Source: Botryllus schlosseri (lineage: Eukaryota; Chordata; Ascidiacea; Stolidobranchia; Styelidae). From it: DNA of 25,355 bases. Within the stretch, counting starts at the first letter, position 1, and each line of letters starts with the position of its first letter. Of the stretch, positions 8,739 to 19,034 are shown one piece after another. The notes beneath the pieces were generated by a model. It searched no databases, was not told the DNA's origin, and saw only the letters and a list, made by a program, of their open reading frames with translations. The position numbers were made by a program, and so were the translations under genes. The DNA lies in assembly GCA_000444245.1 (NCBI GenBank), contig ATSW01012763.1, positions 1 to 25,355 of the forward strand. Direction: 5' to 3'.

Positions 8739-9504
8739 CTATGACCGTTTTTACATTGACGTGCCAGATTTTCCAAATCAAGCAGCCGAAATGTCGATCT
8801 TATCACCATGTTGTGTGATACGTTCCAGCAAACGTTTGGAAGCGAGTATCACGTAGCGACTGTTACAGTGGCATTACACTCGTAGATTACCATACCTTGA
8901 TGAAAAGCAGGAAGCCCATTCTTTCGAGTGTTCTTTACTATGCACAATTATCGCAATCACGGTGTTGTGATACAATTCAACGCTTGATCGAATTTATTTG
9001 ATGCAAACCTATTGGTAACGAATAGCCTTTGGGTCAAACAAATGGCCGGTTTGCATCCACCTGCTTTGACTCGGTTCTGCGTCGAACAGGTTTAGCAAAG
9101 AAATTCGATGAACCGTTGAATCCTGTGTTACAACACGGTGAATGCGAGAATGGCATATGCGACCCAAAAAGATTATCCCCAACACTCAAAAGAGCGTGCT
9201 TCTTGCTTTTCATGAAAGCATGGCTAATGAGTACAAATGCTGGTTTTAAATTGTACTCTATTTAATTTTCTTTTTTTCTTTATTCCGTCAGTTAGTATTA
9301 ATGTCGTTATTATTTAACAATATTTACAACAATTTTTTATACAATATATCCAGCTCTTGATAAGAGGAACGCGAAAAGTTCTTCGAGTCAATGAACTTTA
9401 TCATGAACGTAGACCACGAGTGAACGACTGAACGTGCGTTTGAAAGCACTATTCAAGTACCGCACCACAAATCATACTCTCTCGAGTTTTGAAGCTAGAA
9501 TATT

Positions 9505-9575
9505 ACCCGTTGTGACGTCATTATTAGCAATACCGATTGTTATTCAAAAAGTTCTTGAATGTTCGTATTACAGCT
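9505..9575 (+). mobile_element. Possible PLE 3' tail fragment
   Basis: TGACGTCATTATTAGC, GATTGTTATT and GAATGTTCGTATTA follow in the same order as in the tail at 7520-7590. It is short and diverged, and lacks the hammerhead-like block. Confidence 0.3.
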
Positions 9576-10234
9576 GGCAACGAATAATAATATATATATG
9601 CAATTATGCATGCGACGGCCCAGGCTCGCTAAAGGCAATGATGAAAAGTTAAAATCGCGATACATAGCTACCATATAAACCAGTCATATTAGTTAGTAAC
9701 AATCTGGGCCTACGATATCGTACGCAATAGTTGGAAAGCGGTTTTAGGTCGGCAGCCAGGATCGCGGAAATCAAGTACTAAACAGCACATACTCCCAAAT
9801 TGAACGAGTCACGCAATATTATGTCGGTTATCATGCTCTGATGTCTGGAAAATGCAGCACGTTTTGTAGCCGCCCGAGACGCCAAGTAATGTTGTTCTCA
9901 CTGTGGATATTGCTTCCTGAGTCGAGCCGCTGCTGTGAACGCATGTTAAACAATGACAAGAATTCGTTAAAATAGAATTAACAGCAAAGAGCATTGTGGA
10001 TTATGTTCAGTGTTGCGCAGGAAGGAAGATTACCGTGATATATCTGGCGGAAATTTATGTCAGTTCAGCTCGGTTTGCAATTGATTCCATCAGTTCAAAA
10101 CACCACAAGATTGCTATAAAATGAATAGGTAGTAAGGAGTCGAAACGACTTAAAGGAGCCTAGTCTTTAAATCGAAAACACCCATCTTGGCCAAGAATAT
10201 GCAAATTAGAGGCATGTACATTGTACATTGTACA

Positions 10235-10252
10235 CTGTACTGTACAGTACAG
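10235..10252. repeat. Perfect 18-bp palindrome in GTAC-rich tract
   Basis: CTGTACTGTACAGTACAG is its own reverse complement. It ends a low-complexity run of GTACATT/GTACACT units (10213-10252) and lies just outside the hAT element that starts at 10254. Confidence 0.8.
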
Positions 10253-10253
10253 C

Positions 10254-11365
10254 CAGTGGCGAAAGAGCATATGCTGCCGTACCTGACTTTCGTTGAAAAT
10301 ACCGCATTAAGTAGACTGCAGCAAATTTTGAAATATTTTCATGTTCAAGCATTCTTTTCAATATAAATAATTACAAATAAATAATGTGTCGCGTCAGAAG
10401 TTCTATATTGCTCGAGAAAGAAACCTCTCTGTATCAGCTTTAAGGCCAAAAATAAAACAATTATATTAGGCAGCCGCCTCAAAATTGAACTTTTTTCGCC
10501 TAAGCAAAACCAACGATTATATCTTCAAAATCAAGTTTTTAAACGTGGTCTCATTCGATGAAATGAATTAATAAAGCTGCTATCCGATCATAATTCATGG
10601 TAGAACGAAAATACGACTTTATCACTTTGGGCTTTGAGAAAATCCTCTCACAGCTCGCAGTTGAAACACCAATGGTAAGATTGAATATGAGACACAAGCA
10701 TAAATATGCTGGTGTTGAATTAGGTTGCCCGACATATGAGCATGCGACACAATGGAAAACGACAGTCCAGCATGGAACACATCAGCACGCGTCACTTCAG
10801 CATGTGACTGTAAAACCCAAAAACTTACCCTAACCCGAAACATAGCCTAACCTAACCTAACCTAGCCTAACCTAACCTAAAGCCTAACCCAACCATAAAC
10901 CCAACCCTAACCTACCCCTAACCCCTAATGCAACTCACCTGCTTAATTGCTCATGTGTCGCATGCCAAATTGTCGCATGCCGAAGTCTCGCATGCTGTAA
11001 TGTCGCATTTGCTCATATGTCCACGGACCGTTGAATTAAGGTGGAGTGATTTAGCTAACCTCACTCTAAAACATCAAACGCTGTTGCATTACGATCAAAC
11101 GGGGTTTCGTCACTGCTTCGCACCAGCCGCACATAATTTACAGAGATAACAAAATGTCCACCTCATCGTCATAAGTATAGCATACTTTTGAAAGCACTGT
11201 TCGTGATTAGCCATCTCACTGTGCTCTTTGCACTGTGTACACTGTGTACGTACGTACATGTGCAGTGCATGTGCACTGTGCACTGTGCAGCCTCATTCGC
11301 CGCCCCCTTGCAGCCTGCCGCTCCTGGCGCAGGGCCAGAACCGTCAAGTGGGTGCTACGCCACTG
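10254..11365. mobile_element. Non-autonomous hAT element with palindromic telomere-like core
   Basis: The ends CAGTGGCG and CGCCACTG are inverted repeats of hAT type. The flanking 8-mers AGTACAGC (10246-10253) and TGTGCAGC (11366-11373) match at six of eight positions. Comparing the two copies of the surrounding dispersed repeat supports an insertion at this place. Inside are a palindromic segment with CCTAA repeats (10725-11025) and a GTGCAC/GTAC-rich tract (11229-11290). No transposase was recognised. Confidence 0.7.
10725..11025. repeat. Palindromic repeat with telomere-like CCTAA core
   Basis: The outer parts are inverted: GACATATGAGCATGCGACA on the left and TGTCGCATTTGCTCATATGTC-like sequence on the right. 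Words of the CATGCGAC / GTCGCATGC type are repeated within each arm. The centre, about 10820-10925, is a run of CCTAA, CCTAAC and AACCCTAA units. It resembles telomeric or subtelomeric sequence but is irregular. Confidence 0.7.
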
Positions 11366-12734
11366 TGTGCAGCGTAACAGAAGATAGCGTATATAGGACA
11401 AACAATAAAAAGGAATTGACATGTGTCAGTAGGTGAGGTAGATACGTCGGTTCGTGGTCGGTAATGTCTAGTTCAGGATATAGTATTCATTCAGTGCAAT
11501 CTGCTTTGTATAACTCGACTTGTATCTGGACATGCTCCTATACTGAGGATTGCAAAAGCTTGTTTTGTTTGCATTGGTCAGTAGTGTCTCAACCGAACAT
11601 TGATTGCGAGCCACCTGCCAATTTTGACAATCTATGCGTACCGCGTTTGTAGCTTATAAACTTGATTTGCTCAAATGCACTTTCGAAACACCTCAGGCAA
11701 ATTCACCAAGATAATTCTGCGAGGACTGCTCTTTTGTAAGCGTGGTTTTGATTAGAATCGCTTACATTAAAATATGCGAGGGCGCGACGCAAACTAATCT
11801 CAAGACAGGTATGATTATAGGAATCACAGATCACTCGGACAGTAAATCGAGTGCAGGGCGAGCTGCTCCCAGATATCAACTCAGCCAAATGTCGGATGAA
11901 TCAGCCGTTTCCCTCGAAATTATTGGGTTATAGGTGGTACCCTGTGTGCATGGATTGCATCGAGTTACGTTTTATATGCAATCGCGCATGCATAATGATG
12001 ATCGGATATTTTCTCCCTAAAGTATACGCGCAAGTACGCGGAAGTCGCACAAATCAGCTCGCAAAGTCGAATAGGCTCTCATACATACATTGTACTGTAG
12101 ACTTGACTCACTTAAGACTTAAGTTCAGTTAAGTAAGAAGAAGCATTGTCAATTTATGTAGTTCTATCAATTACCGGAACAGTAAATTTGCATTGTAGCA
12201 GGTATCCACTCGTACGAACGCTTGAGAACCAATGATTTTTCTAGAATCAACACTCCCAGCCATAGGCGCCGACTTACGAGGTTACGAGGTGGCGCAGCCA
12301 CCTCGTGACCATGACCATATTTACGAGGTGGCGGCCACCTCGTACAAAATGCTCAAACGCCCAAGTGATTTGCGACCAGTAGTTAGTAATAAGGCGAATC
12401 GATGCGACCTCGTTAGAGACGTCTTCGATTTCGACACGCGCGTATATGCCAGGCACGTAGCCACGGGGGTGTCGGGGTTCGAATTTCCCTATTTGAAACG
12501 CGAAACCCCGTCATTTTGAAATGATCATTCTCTCTAATATTCAGTTGCAATTCAATAATTGTGTAATCAGTGATCCTCGCGGCGGATTTGCGAGAAACGT
12601 GTTGTCAATTAGCGAGAAGAATCTGTGATGATCTCCCGCTGATATGGTCGCGAAATTAGGTCATTCATTCCCGTGCGCGTGGCAATCGTCGCTAGCCTGA
12701 TTTATCGCGTCTCGATCAAGCCGGGTTCCGCAGA

Positions 12735-12915
12735 CTTCAACAATCGCATCTGCAATAGGTCCAGTTCACACTATATCATCGCTTAACTGCGCAATCGAAT
12801 CTGCATTGGCGGTTTCGGCCTGGTGTGCACGATATCATCGCTGGCCTACACAATAGCATCTGCAAAAGGCCCGGAGTGAAAGATATCATTGCTGGCCTAT
12901 GGCCTAACTATCGCG
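12735..12915 (+). repeat. Three degenerate units of about 60 bp
   Basis: Inside the 2.5-kb hAT element, units built on AATCGCATCTGCAA, followed by a variable part and ATATCATCGCTGGCCTA, occur about three times. They are diverged from each other. Confidence 0.6.
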
Positions 12916-13678
12916 TCTCGGGCCTAGCATGTTTTGGCTCCTATCTCTCGCTGGTTTCGAGACAATGCGGTCGAGTTTACGCTAATTAGACATCGCGGAA
13001 CTGAATAACATCAAATCGCTGCAAACAGACTTTAACGTGCGAAATTGATTCCCGCTAATACTTGAACGTAACGATCAGAAGATGTGTATCATGTTTCGAG
13101 TTCTGAAATACGACAAAGGTTTGAAATCGGTGCAATCAAGTTCGGACATTTTGATTTGCGAAAACTGTAGCCGAGACTGCGTAATACGCGCGCGTATTTA
13201 ATTGTTCACCAGAGATCAGTGACTCGCTAATTTACAGCACTCCCGGACTCTTTGGCAAGCTTATCATACGCCTAAAATCGTCGATACGAAGAGATTATAT
13301 GATCGCCATTTACACATGTACTTGACCCTAATTGATTTGATGCTATATTGGTAAATTTGAAAAAAAAATCCAAATCCCCCGAATTTTTCGACTGGCTACG
13401 CGCCTAGCGTGTGCTGAGAAGCACCATCCTAGATCTCCTCTGCCAACAAGGCGCCCAAATATATGTTCTGCTTTTCTGAAATCTAAATTATGTGCACCCA
13501 TATTCGTTTATAAAACCATTCATGAACTAGTTAGCTTCGTGATAGGTAATCGGAGCGCGAAATTGGAGGGTGTGTTGGTGTGTGCCTGCAAATTGGAATT
13601 CATTTCTGCGCAGATTCGTTTCTCTAACAAGGCTTTGCCAGTGACATTAATCGGGAAATGCAGCAATACAGCTTAAAC

Positions 13679-13718
13679 ACCGATATAATGAGAAAACACC
13701 GATATAATGAGAAAACAA
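13679..13718 (+). repeat. 19-bp tandem duplication
   Basis: The unit CGATATAATGAGAAAACAC occurs twice in a row within the hAT element; the second copy differs only at its last base. It is likely a replication-slippage product. Confidence 0.85.
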
Positions 13719-14799
13719 TTGTCGCGACGAAGGCCACTCAATACGGTGTAACACTCGAAACCGATTCGTGGCGATACTGATTAAATTACACGCTTTCTCA
13801 TTTGCCATCATCCATATTTCTTGTTATCTACTTAATACATTCGTACTCCGAAATTGTCGCACAAAGTCATTTTTCAGTCTTCCTTTCATTATTAACGTGA
13901 TGCATCACAAGATTATGGGTGACACAAATTCTGATTTTATTCGATTCGTTTGAACAGGGAACCTTCAACCTTCCGATAAACTTGATTGCTGGATGTACTT
14001 GTATCGAGAACAACATTATCGAATATTAAACTATTAGGCATTAGATAGACAGTGGATTTCTATTGGTAAGATCGCGGCATTCGTCCGGAAGTGGAATTAA
14101 TTCTAGCCCAAGGGTGGCCAACCCGCGGCGCTAGAACGAAATTTGTGCGGCCGTCAACACGTAATTCAATTAGTATGCGTTGGCGGCCGTCTACATGCAG
14201 ATTGAATTTACGAATTGACCGATGCACTCCCGAAATGCTTGGCGAACTTCAGTCGGGAAATGCACCAATGTTCTATTCATCAAACAATTGCGAGTTGGTC
14301 AACGCAAAGCAAGAAACCGCAAGAGACAATTACTGATTGGCTGCGCGATTTCGCGTTTGTAATCATCATTATTGTCTGCTTGAAGTATTCGAGAGTTGTT
14401 GTGTGTTACTTGCAAGGTCAGTGCGTATTGTATTTCGTTAGTCACACTGGGCATTACGCGTGAATAACATTGATGCAACTGCAGATTCCGTCGGACGGAC
14501 TGGTAGCGCACGCCGCAGTTACACTTCAAATGATCGTACCGTTTTAAGATTCCATTTAATAACTCGACTGCATGGTTTGATATTAACGAGTGCAAGGCCG
14601 ATATTAAAACGTCACGCGAATGGTTTACCTCTGCACGTACACCAGCGGCATGTACTAAAGTGCGTTTTCGTGCGCCGATGACGTCATTGATTATGGCACA
14701 ATTATGACGTCACAAGACTTCGCCACCTCGTAAAAAAATAAAAATCGGCGCCTATGCTCCCAGCACATGTGTGAAAGCCATATACTGATAGGCCTCCCA

Positions 14800-15090
14800 G
14801 CAAAGTATCAGTATCAGCTCATTGATAATTCTATCATTTCAAAACACCACAAGACTGCGATGTAATAAAAAGATAGGAAGAATCGAAGCAACATGGAGTA
14901 GTCTTTGAAATCAGACACCCACCTAGGATTCTACTCTAGAGGCGATGTAAATAAGCGGCATGCACAGTTGGACACAGGACGGAAAGAAATAAGAGTTAAC
15001 ATAAAACCACTGGTGATGAAAATGTATGACGCAAATGTCGGTAGGCGAGGTTGATATGTCATATCGAGGACGAGGTTTGGTTATCCTAAG
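14800..15090. repeat. Dispersed repeat, copy 2 (without insertion)
   Basis: Shares TTTCAAAACACCACAAGA, GGAGTAGTCTTT and GTCGGTAGGCGAGG, in order, with copy 1 (10055-11460). It starts shortly after the right target duplication of the 2.5-kb hAT element. Confidence 0.5.
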
Positions 15091-15381
15091 GGGCTGACTA
15101 TTAGTCTGGTAAAGTAGAAACTGCTTGTATTTCGTCTTGAATATGGCCACATGCTCGACGATTGTCGGATAGCTTGCGTTTTCTTGTATTCCGTCCTGAT
15201 CATATGATAGTTGTTCGTCGAAGACGCGCGTGTCGTAGGCCTACTTGAGCGCTTATGTTTCCAAGGTGAAGTAGTCGTTGAAATTTGTGGGACAGTGACC
15301 ATAGTTTAGGAGATTGTCAGTTACGATAAGCGATTCATTCGCGAAAGCATGGCCATTTATTTGGGCTTATTATATTTACAG

Positions 15382-15560
15382 ACTGCCCATCGGGAAAAGT
15401 TTCGACACGGTGCGCTAGTAGCTGCCCCGCGACATGCGATGAGCCAAACCCCGGTCATTGCGCACAAGATTGTCGGCCCGATTTGAACTGCGAATGCGCA
15501 CCGGGAATGGTGCAGCGCAGCAGAGCGAACGACACTTGCATTTTACCGATTGAATGCTAG
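15382..15560 (+). CDS. TIL-domain protein, terminal exon h with stop
   Basis: The acceptor TATATTTACAG ends at 15381. The first two bases complete a phase-1 codon, as in every other exon of the gene. The frame reads CPSGKVSTRCASSCPATC, HC, a C-x3-C pair (CAQDC), LNCECAPGMVQR, DTC and IEC, and then TAG at 15558-15560. The stop directly follows the tenth cysteine, so the protein ends with a complete TIL domain and no C-terminal membrane anchor. That fits a secreted protein. No AATAAA signal was seen in the next 100 bases. The exon is assigned to this gene by strand, phase and sequence, despite the 9.1-kb intron before it. Confidence 0.85.
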
Positions 15561-15797
15561 CAGTTTGAGAAGGATGCCCAATTCGATAAATATATTAGTA
15601 CGTAGACATGTGGGGAGTTCTTGGTGTTTGTTGTTTTCATTTTGGGTGCGTTGGCTTCCTCCTGAAAGTCTGTGAACCGTTTGCTAATAGAGGGGGTATC
15701 TGTAAGATGCAATAGAAATACAGCTGTTTTGCACACTCTGTCAATGTGGATTAGCATTTTGAAAAACACATAGCCAACACAGTTAGAAAGCTAGCTG

Positions 15798-15917
15798 CAG
15801 AGGTATAGTCAGTAACGAAGTACAGGCTACTTCTATTTTGTCGGAGTATTCAAGTATGCATTACTGGTGACTTGCACTACTTACTTGATGGTTGTCTTTT
15901 AGACTACTTTCATGCAG
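15798..15917. mobile_element. AGTAGAAG-family hAT-like fragment
   Basis: The start CAGAGGTATAGTCAGTAACG matches the CAGAGGTGGTCAGTAACG end at 20783. It is followed by CTTCTATTTTGTCGGAGTA, the degraded subterminal repeat. The right border is uncertain. Confidence 0.45.
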
Positions 15918-16140
15918 TGTTTCAGAGAAAACTATGCATAATTTTTACATTTTTTTTGTAAAATATAAGGTGGTTTTGCAATATGTCTGCATCGCTTTTA
16001 CGACAGAAATTGTCATAAAAACTGGCGGCAGAACCCACTATCAACGTGAATGAACATATTTACGAAAAGTGCACCTATTTGTAGTGCCATTGGACATTTT
16101 GGATTGGTCATGAATATACATACTGAAATTTCGAAAGTAG

Positions 16141-17025
16141 GGGAGACTGGGGACAAATGTAACTAGGGGCAAATGAAACAATGGACCTCACCGCTAGCAG
16201 GGTAGAGAAATCGCTTTGATATTTTGAGTGCGAATGCGGTAGTTATGTCTCCTAACATACGTGAAGTTACGTTGAGCTACGGAGTTACGTAGTTACGTGA
16301 GTTACGTTGAGCTCCCCGGAATAATTTGATGAAAGCGAAATTTTGGACACTTGAGTAAATATTTTCTGGTCTGGAATAATTTGTTCAGAAGAATAATACC
16401 TCAAGTGGTTACAACGTAATATATGTAACTGGAACAATGTTACCATGGTCTACCGTGATGGTAGGAAAACTAGGACTTGCATCACCGGAAAGGTACCATA
16501 CTGAGACACTAATCATGGTAGAGCGTATCAGGGGCAATTGTAACACTCTGTGACTTTTGCCCCGTTAGAATATCTTTTCAATGCTGAATATCTTCGTTCT
16601 TATGTTGGTATAACCATTACCTACTGAATATGAATCTTGCACCAGCCAGAAGTTTAATACCAGAACAGGTGGTATCACTGCTACCTTGCCATACCAATTC
16701 TAACATGATCATGATCATCTGTCGGAACGGCCATGCAGAAGTGGTGATGTGAATCGGTTATTTCCGTGATTCTACCACGTTTTCTCGTGTTCATCGACTT
16801 TTTGTGTGTCGACCTTCACTTAAGAACTTGCCCATGACTGAATCCTCATCCCCCATTGCCCCTGGGTACGGGGCGATTATAACATTTGAGCGGCGAATTT
16901 CGCGACCCAGAATTTCTATGATTGATTGTTGATTAAGTTCCGTTTCATTTTTTATATCAACTATCGAGTTGTTGGCTTCTTTATGTAAAACTTGGGAAAT
17001 GAAATTACCATGAGAAAAATATTGC
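16141..17025. mobile_element. GGGGAGACTGGGG DNA element, truncated copy
   Basis: The left end GGGGAGACTGGGGACAA resembles GGGGAGACCGGGGACAA at 25149. The body at 16790-17020 is the reverse complement of 25190-25355. Its open frame on the minus strand (16791-17030; words KEANNSIVD, LNQQSI, EILGR, RRSNV, IAPY) is kept in the other copy with several substitutions, suggesting former coding sequence, but no domain is recognised. At about 17025 it is cut by a hAT end instead of reaching its own right terminus. Confidence 0.5.
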
Positions 17026-17058
17026 GCCACCTCGTAACCTCGTGAGTCGGCGCCTATG
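17024..17058. mobile_element. Solo end of CATAGGCGCCGA hAT family
   Basis: GCGCCACCTCGTAACC and GTCGGCGCCTATG form the reverse complement of the left terminus of the element at 12261. Only one end is present, joined to the GGGGAGACTGGGG element. Confidence 0.7.
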
Positions 17059-17833
17059 TATAGATTGACCGCTGCTGCTAAGCTATGAGTATATACACCG
17101 GAAAAAGATTTGAAATTTTGTACTCAAGGGGACATGAGTAAACATTGTAAACATGACGATTTCCGCATCGAAGCATTAAAAATCAACAGCTGCTGAGTGT
17201 TGATATAAATCGTTACATTGACGTTACTCGTTACTTGTAGTGGCAACTCGCAATATATGTACTAAGTGGATTGTAGGCATAGGTAAGTCTATATCTATGC
17301 TCATTGTTCAACTATACGAGAAGCATTATTCAGTATGGAAGAATTTTATATTAGCTTTATTTTATTCTCATATGACGTTACTTGAAACAGACACCAATCG
17401 TTATTTCGCAATTCTTTTCTCAACACTTGAATCTGCCGAGATAGTCATCCGCTTATACACCATGGCAGCGAGGCATGTAGCTAGAATGAAATTTATTTTG
17501 GGACCAGAACTCGTTAGCTGTAAAGTTTGGCAATGGATAGATTGTGACGTAACAATGTAATGACGTCACTTTTGATACGAAAATTGTTGTCTCATGAGGT
17601 CTTCTCGTCGCAAGCGTGATATTGTCTTTCAATATATGTTCAACTAGTTAAAATCTCATGGTCAAGTTTTAAGATAAAATTTATGTAATCGTGATTACTT
17701 TCACATGTCATCGTAATCGTAACCGACGACATCGGGATTTGCTGTAATCGTAATCGCAATCGATTACATTGATGAAGTAATAACCCCATGTCTGTTCCCT
17801 GCTGGCTAGCAGTAAATAATGGAGTTTTTTTTT

Positions 17834-17840
17834 ATGCAGT
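17834..17840 (+). promoter_or_regulatory. Splice-acceptor-like site one base before the start codon
   Basis: A run of about nine T followed by ATGCAG ends at 17839, and the start codon begins at 17841. This is a good 3' splice site: either a 5'-UTR intron is removed here or a spliced leader is attached in trans. If it is not spliced, the ATG at 17834 would open a four-codon upstream ORF (stop at 17846-17848) overlapping the main start. Confidence 0.45.
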
Positions 17841-17936
17841 ATGTATAAACGTAAATATCTCCGCCTCGGGATTATTGCTGTCGTGCTATGCTTCACTGTG
17901 TACAGCTTTTTCAGCATTAGACATCAATCTTCGAAG
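17841..17936 (+). CDS. Carbohydrate sulfotransferase, exon 1 (signal anchor)
   Basis: It starts at ATG 17841 and reads MYKRKYLRLGIIAVVLC followed by FTVYSFFS. That is a short basic cytoplasmic tail, then one hydrophobic segment (about residues 9-26) and a stem. This is the type II Golgi membrane topology of HNK-1/chondroitin sulfotransferases. The donor is AAG|GTAAGC at 17937, phase 0, and it matches the phase-0 acceptor of exon 2. An overlapping minus-strand open frame has no motif. The start is chosen because it is the first in-frame ATG before the hydrophobic segment and follows an acceptor-like site. Confidence 0.8.
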
Positions 17937-19034
17937 GTAAGCAAATAGTACGATACTGTAGTAGCATACTATACAATAACACATATAGTTTGCAATATTC
18001 ATATGCTATGGTTAAGTTTGCACCCACTTTAAGCATACGACTGACACGAGTATGTTCAGATTTCTGCTGTATGAATTAGCGCGTTAGGGTCTGCAGCAAT
18101 TTCGAGTTAAAATTTAAGTATAAAATTATAGCCGGAATTTGTTTGACTTTTATTGGTTTTCGATTAGGTCATCACGAGAAATCTATGACATTTTGTAATG
18201 ACAATCGCGACCTATGGGTTCAGAGATCAGCATGAGGAATTGATCATGGATTTGGAGTTGGGAATACTGATTTTAGCATTACTGGACGGACTAGTGGTTT
18301 GGATTTACGATTTCTGGATTCGAACTTGTATAATATAGAATTTGTAACAACTTTCAATTTGAATGCGACATTTCATAATTTGAGTGGTAAGTGGATTCGG
18401 TGTAGGTACTAGTACTTCTACGCGATTCAACTAACGAAATGATTTCTGCATTTGGATTAGAAGTGTGAATTCGGGAATTTGGAAGTCATATTCAATCCGC
18501 TCAGTTCAGCACAGTTTATCAACAATTTCATCGTAAAATAGCACAAAATGACTTCAATTAAACTGATTCACAAACTGGATAATTTCAAGATCCCACATAT
18601 CTTAGAGCATTCATTTTGAGTAGCGGGTTGTTGGTCGCGAAACCAGACTCCTTTAGCAGCCTCAGTAATGATACGGAGATCTTGATATTGTAGTTTTGCA
18701 TAGGACAAAGTACCATTATATTGGTAACACCCCTCCGATAGGCTATACTCGTCCGCTGATAACAAAGTATTGCCCAGTCAGTCTGTCGCGAGCAGGTTAT
18801 TATCATTATTATTAAAAGTTTTCTGTGGCACTTACCACCTGCTGAGGTCTTGTGTGCCACGGACTATACAACGCAAACAAATTTCATGAAAACGGCACTC
18901 AATTGAATCTACTATACTAGACAAAACAAATTCAGCGACAGCGTCGCGAGCAGGTTGCTAATTTACAAACTGTGCTAATCCTTCGTACCTAGGTTACAGC
19001 ATACAGCTATGCACAATATGCGTTCACTATGTAG
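17937..19034 (+). other. Sulfotransferase intron 1
   Basis: A 1.1-kb intron with GTAAGC and TATGTAG borders. GTCGCGAGCAGGTT occurs twice (18786 and 18943), hinting at a small repeat. Two overlapping minus-strand open frames (18568-18860) show no domain or cysteine pattern and are not called. Confidence 0.55.

Larger units (their letters stand above)
10055..11460. repeat. Dispersed repeat, copy 1 (split by hAT insertion)
   Basis: The left part (10055-10245) shares TTCAAAACACCACAAGA and TAGTCTTT with copy 2 at 14800-15090. The right part (11374-11460) shares GTCAGTAGGTGAGG with the GTCGGTAGGCGAGG of copy 2. About 1.1 kb present here and absent from copy 2 is the hAT element at 10254-11365. The family is not recognised. 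Confidence 0.5.
12261..14756. mobile_element. 2.5-kb hAT element (CATAGGCGCCGA family)
   Basis: The terminal inverted repeats are CATAGGCGCCGA (12261) and TCGGCGCCTATG (to 14756). A perfect 8-bp target duplication CTCCCAGC lies at 12253-12260 and 14757-14764, which fixes both ends and points to the hAT superfamily. Subterminal hairpins of ACGAGGTGGC/GCCACCTCGT follow the left end, and CGCCACCTCGT recurs at the right. Open frames inside are under 100 residues without a hAT transposase signature (no BED finger or dimerisation block), so it is non-autonomous or decayed. A third family end lies at 17024-17058. Confidence 0.88.
6290..15381 (+). other. 9.1-kb intron crowded with mobile elements
   Basis: This is the last intron of the TIL gene. 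It holds, in order: a Penelope-like fragment (6677-7672), hAT remnants (7853-8180, 8256-8738), a possible PLE tail (9505-9575), a dispersed repeat split by an hAT element (10055-11460), a 2.5-kb hAT element (12261-14756) and a second copy of the dispersed repeat (14800-15090). Stretches 6290-6676, 8739-9500, 9580-10050, 11460-12250 and 15090-15381 show nothing I can name. A 78-residue open frame at 9029-9265 has no recognisable motif. Confidence 0.6.
15561..17839. other. Intergenic region with repeats
   Basis: Spacer between the TIL gene and the sulfotransferase gene. It contains an AGTAGAAG-family end (15798-15917), the GGGGAGACTGGGG element (16141-17025), a hAT end (17024-17058) and, near 17680-17800, a run of TAATCG/CGATTA words that also occurs near 20455-20515. 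A 106-residue open frame at 17240-17560 has no recognisable domain. Confidence 0.5.

Noticed and set aside
9029-9265. 78-residue frame with SVLRRTGLAKKFDEPL
   Set aside because: Begins at a non-ATG codon, has no recognised motif and no clear splice borders.
10820-10925. A true chromosome end
   Set aside because: The CCTAA run is short and irregular, lies between inverted arms and is followed by more than 14 kb of ordinary sequence.
11464-11652. 62-residue frame with six cysteines (CIWTC, EDCKSLFC, IDC, LC)
   Set aside because: Spacing fits no TIL or other disulfide family I know, and there is no phase-1 acceptor and donor pair like those of the TIL exons.
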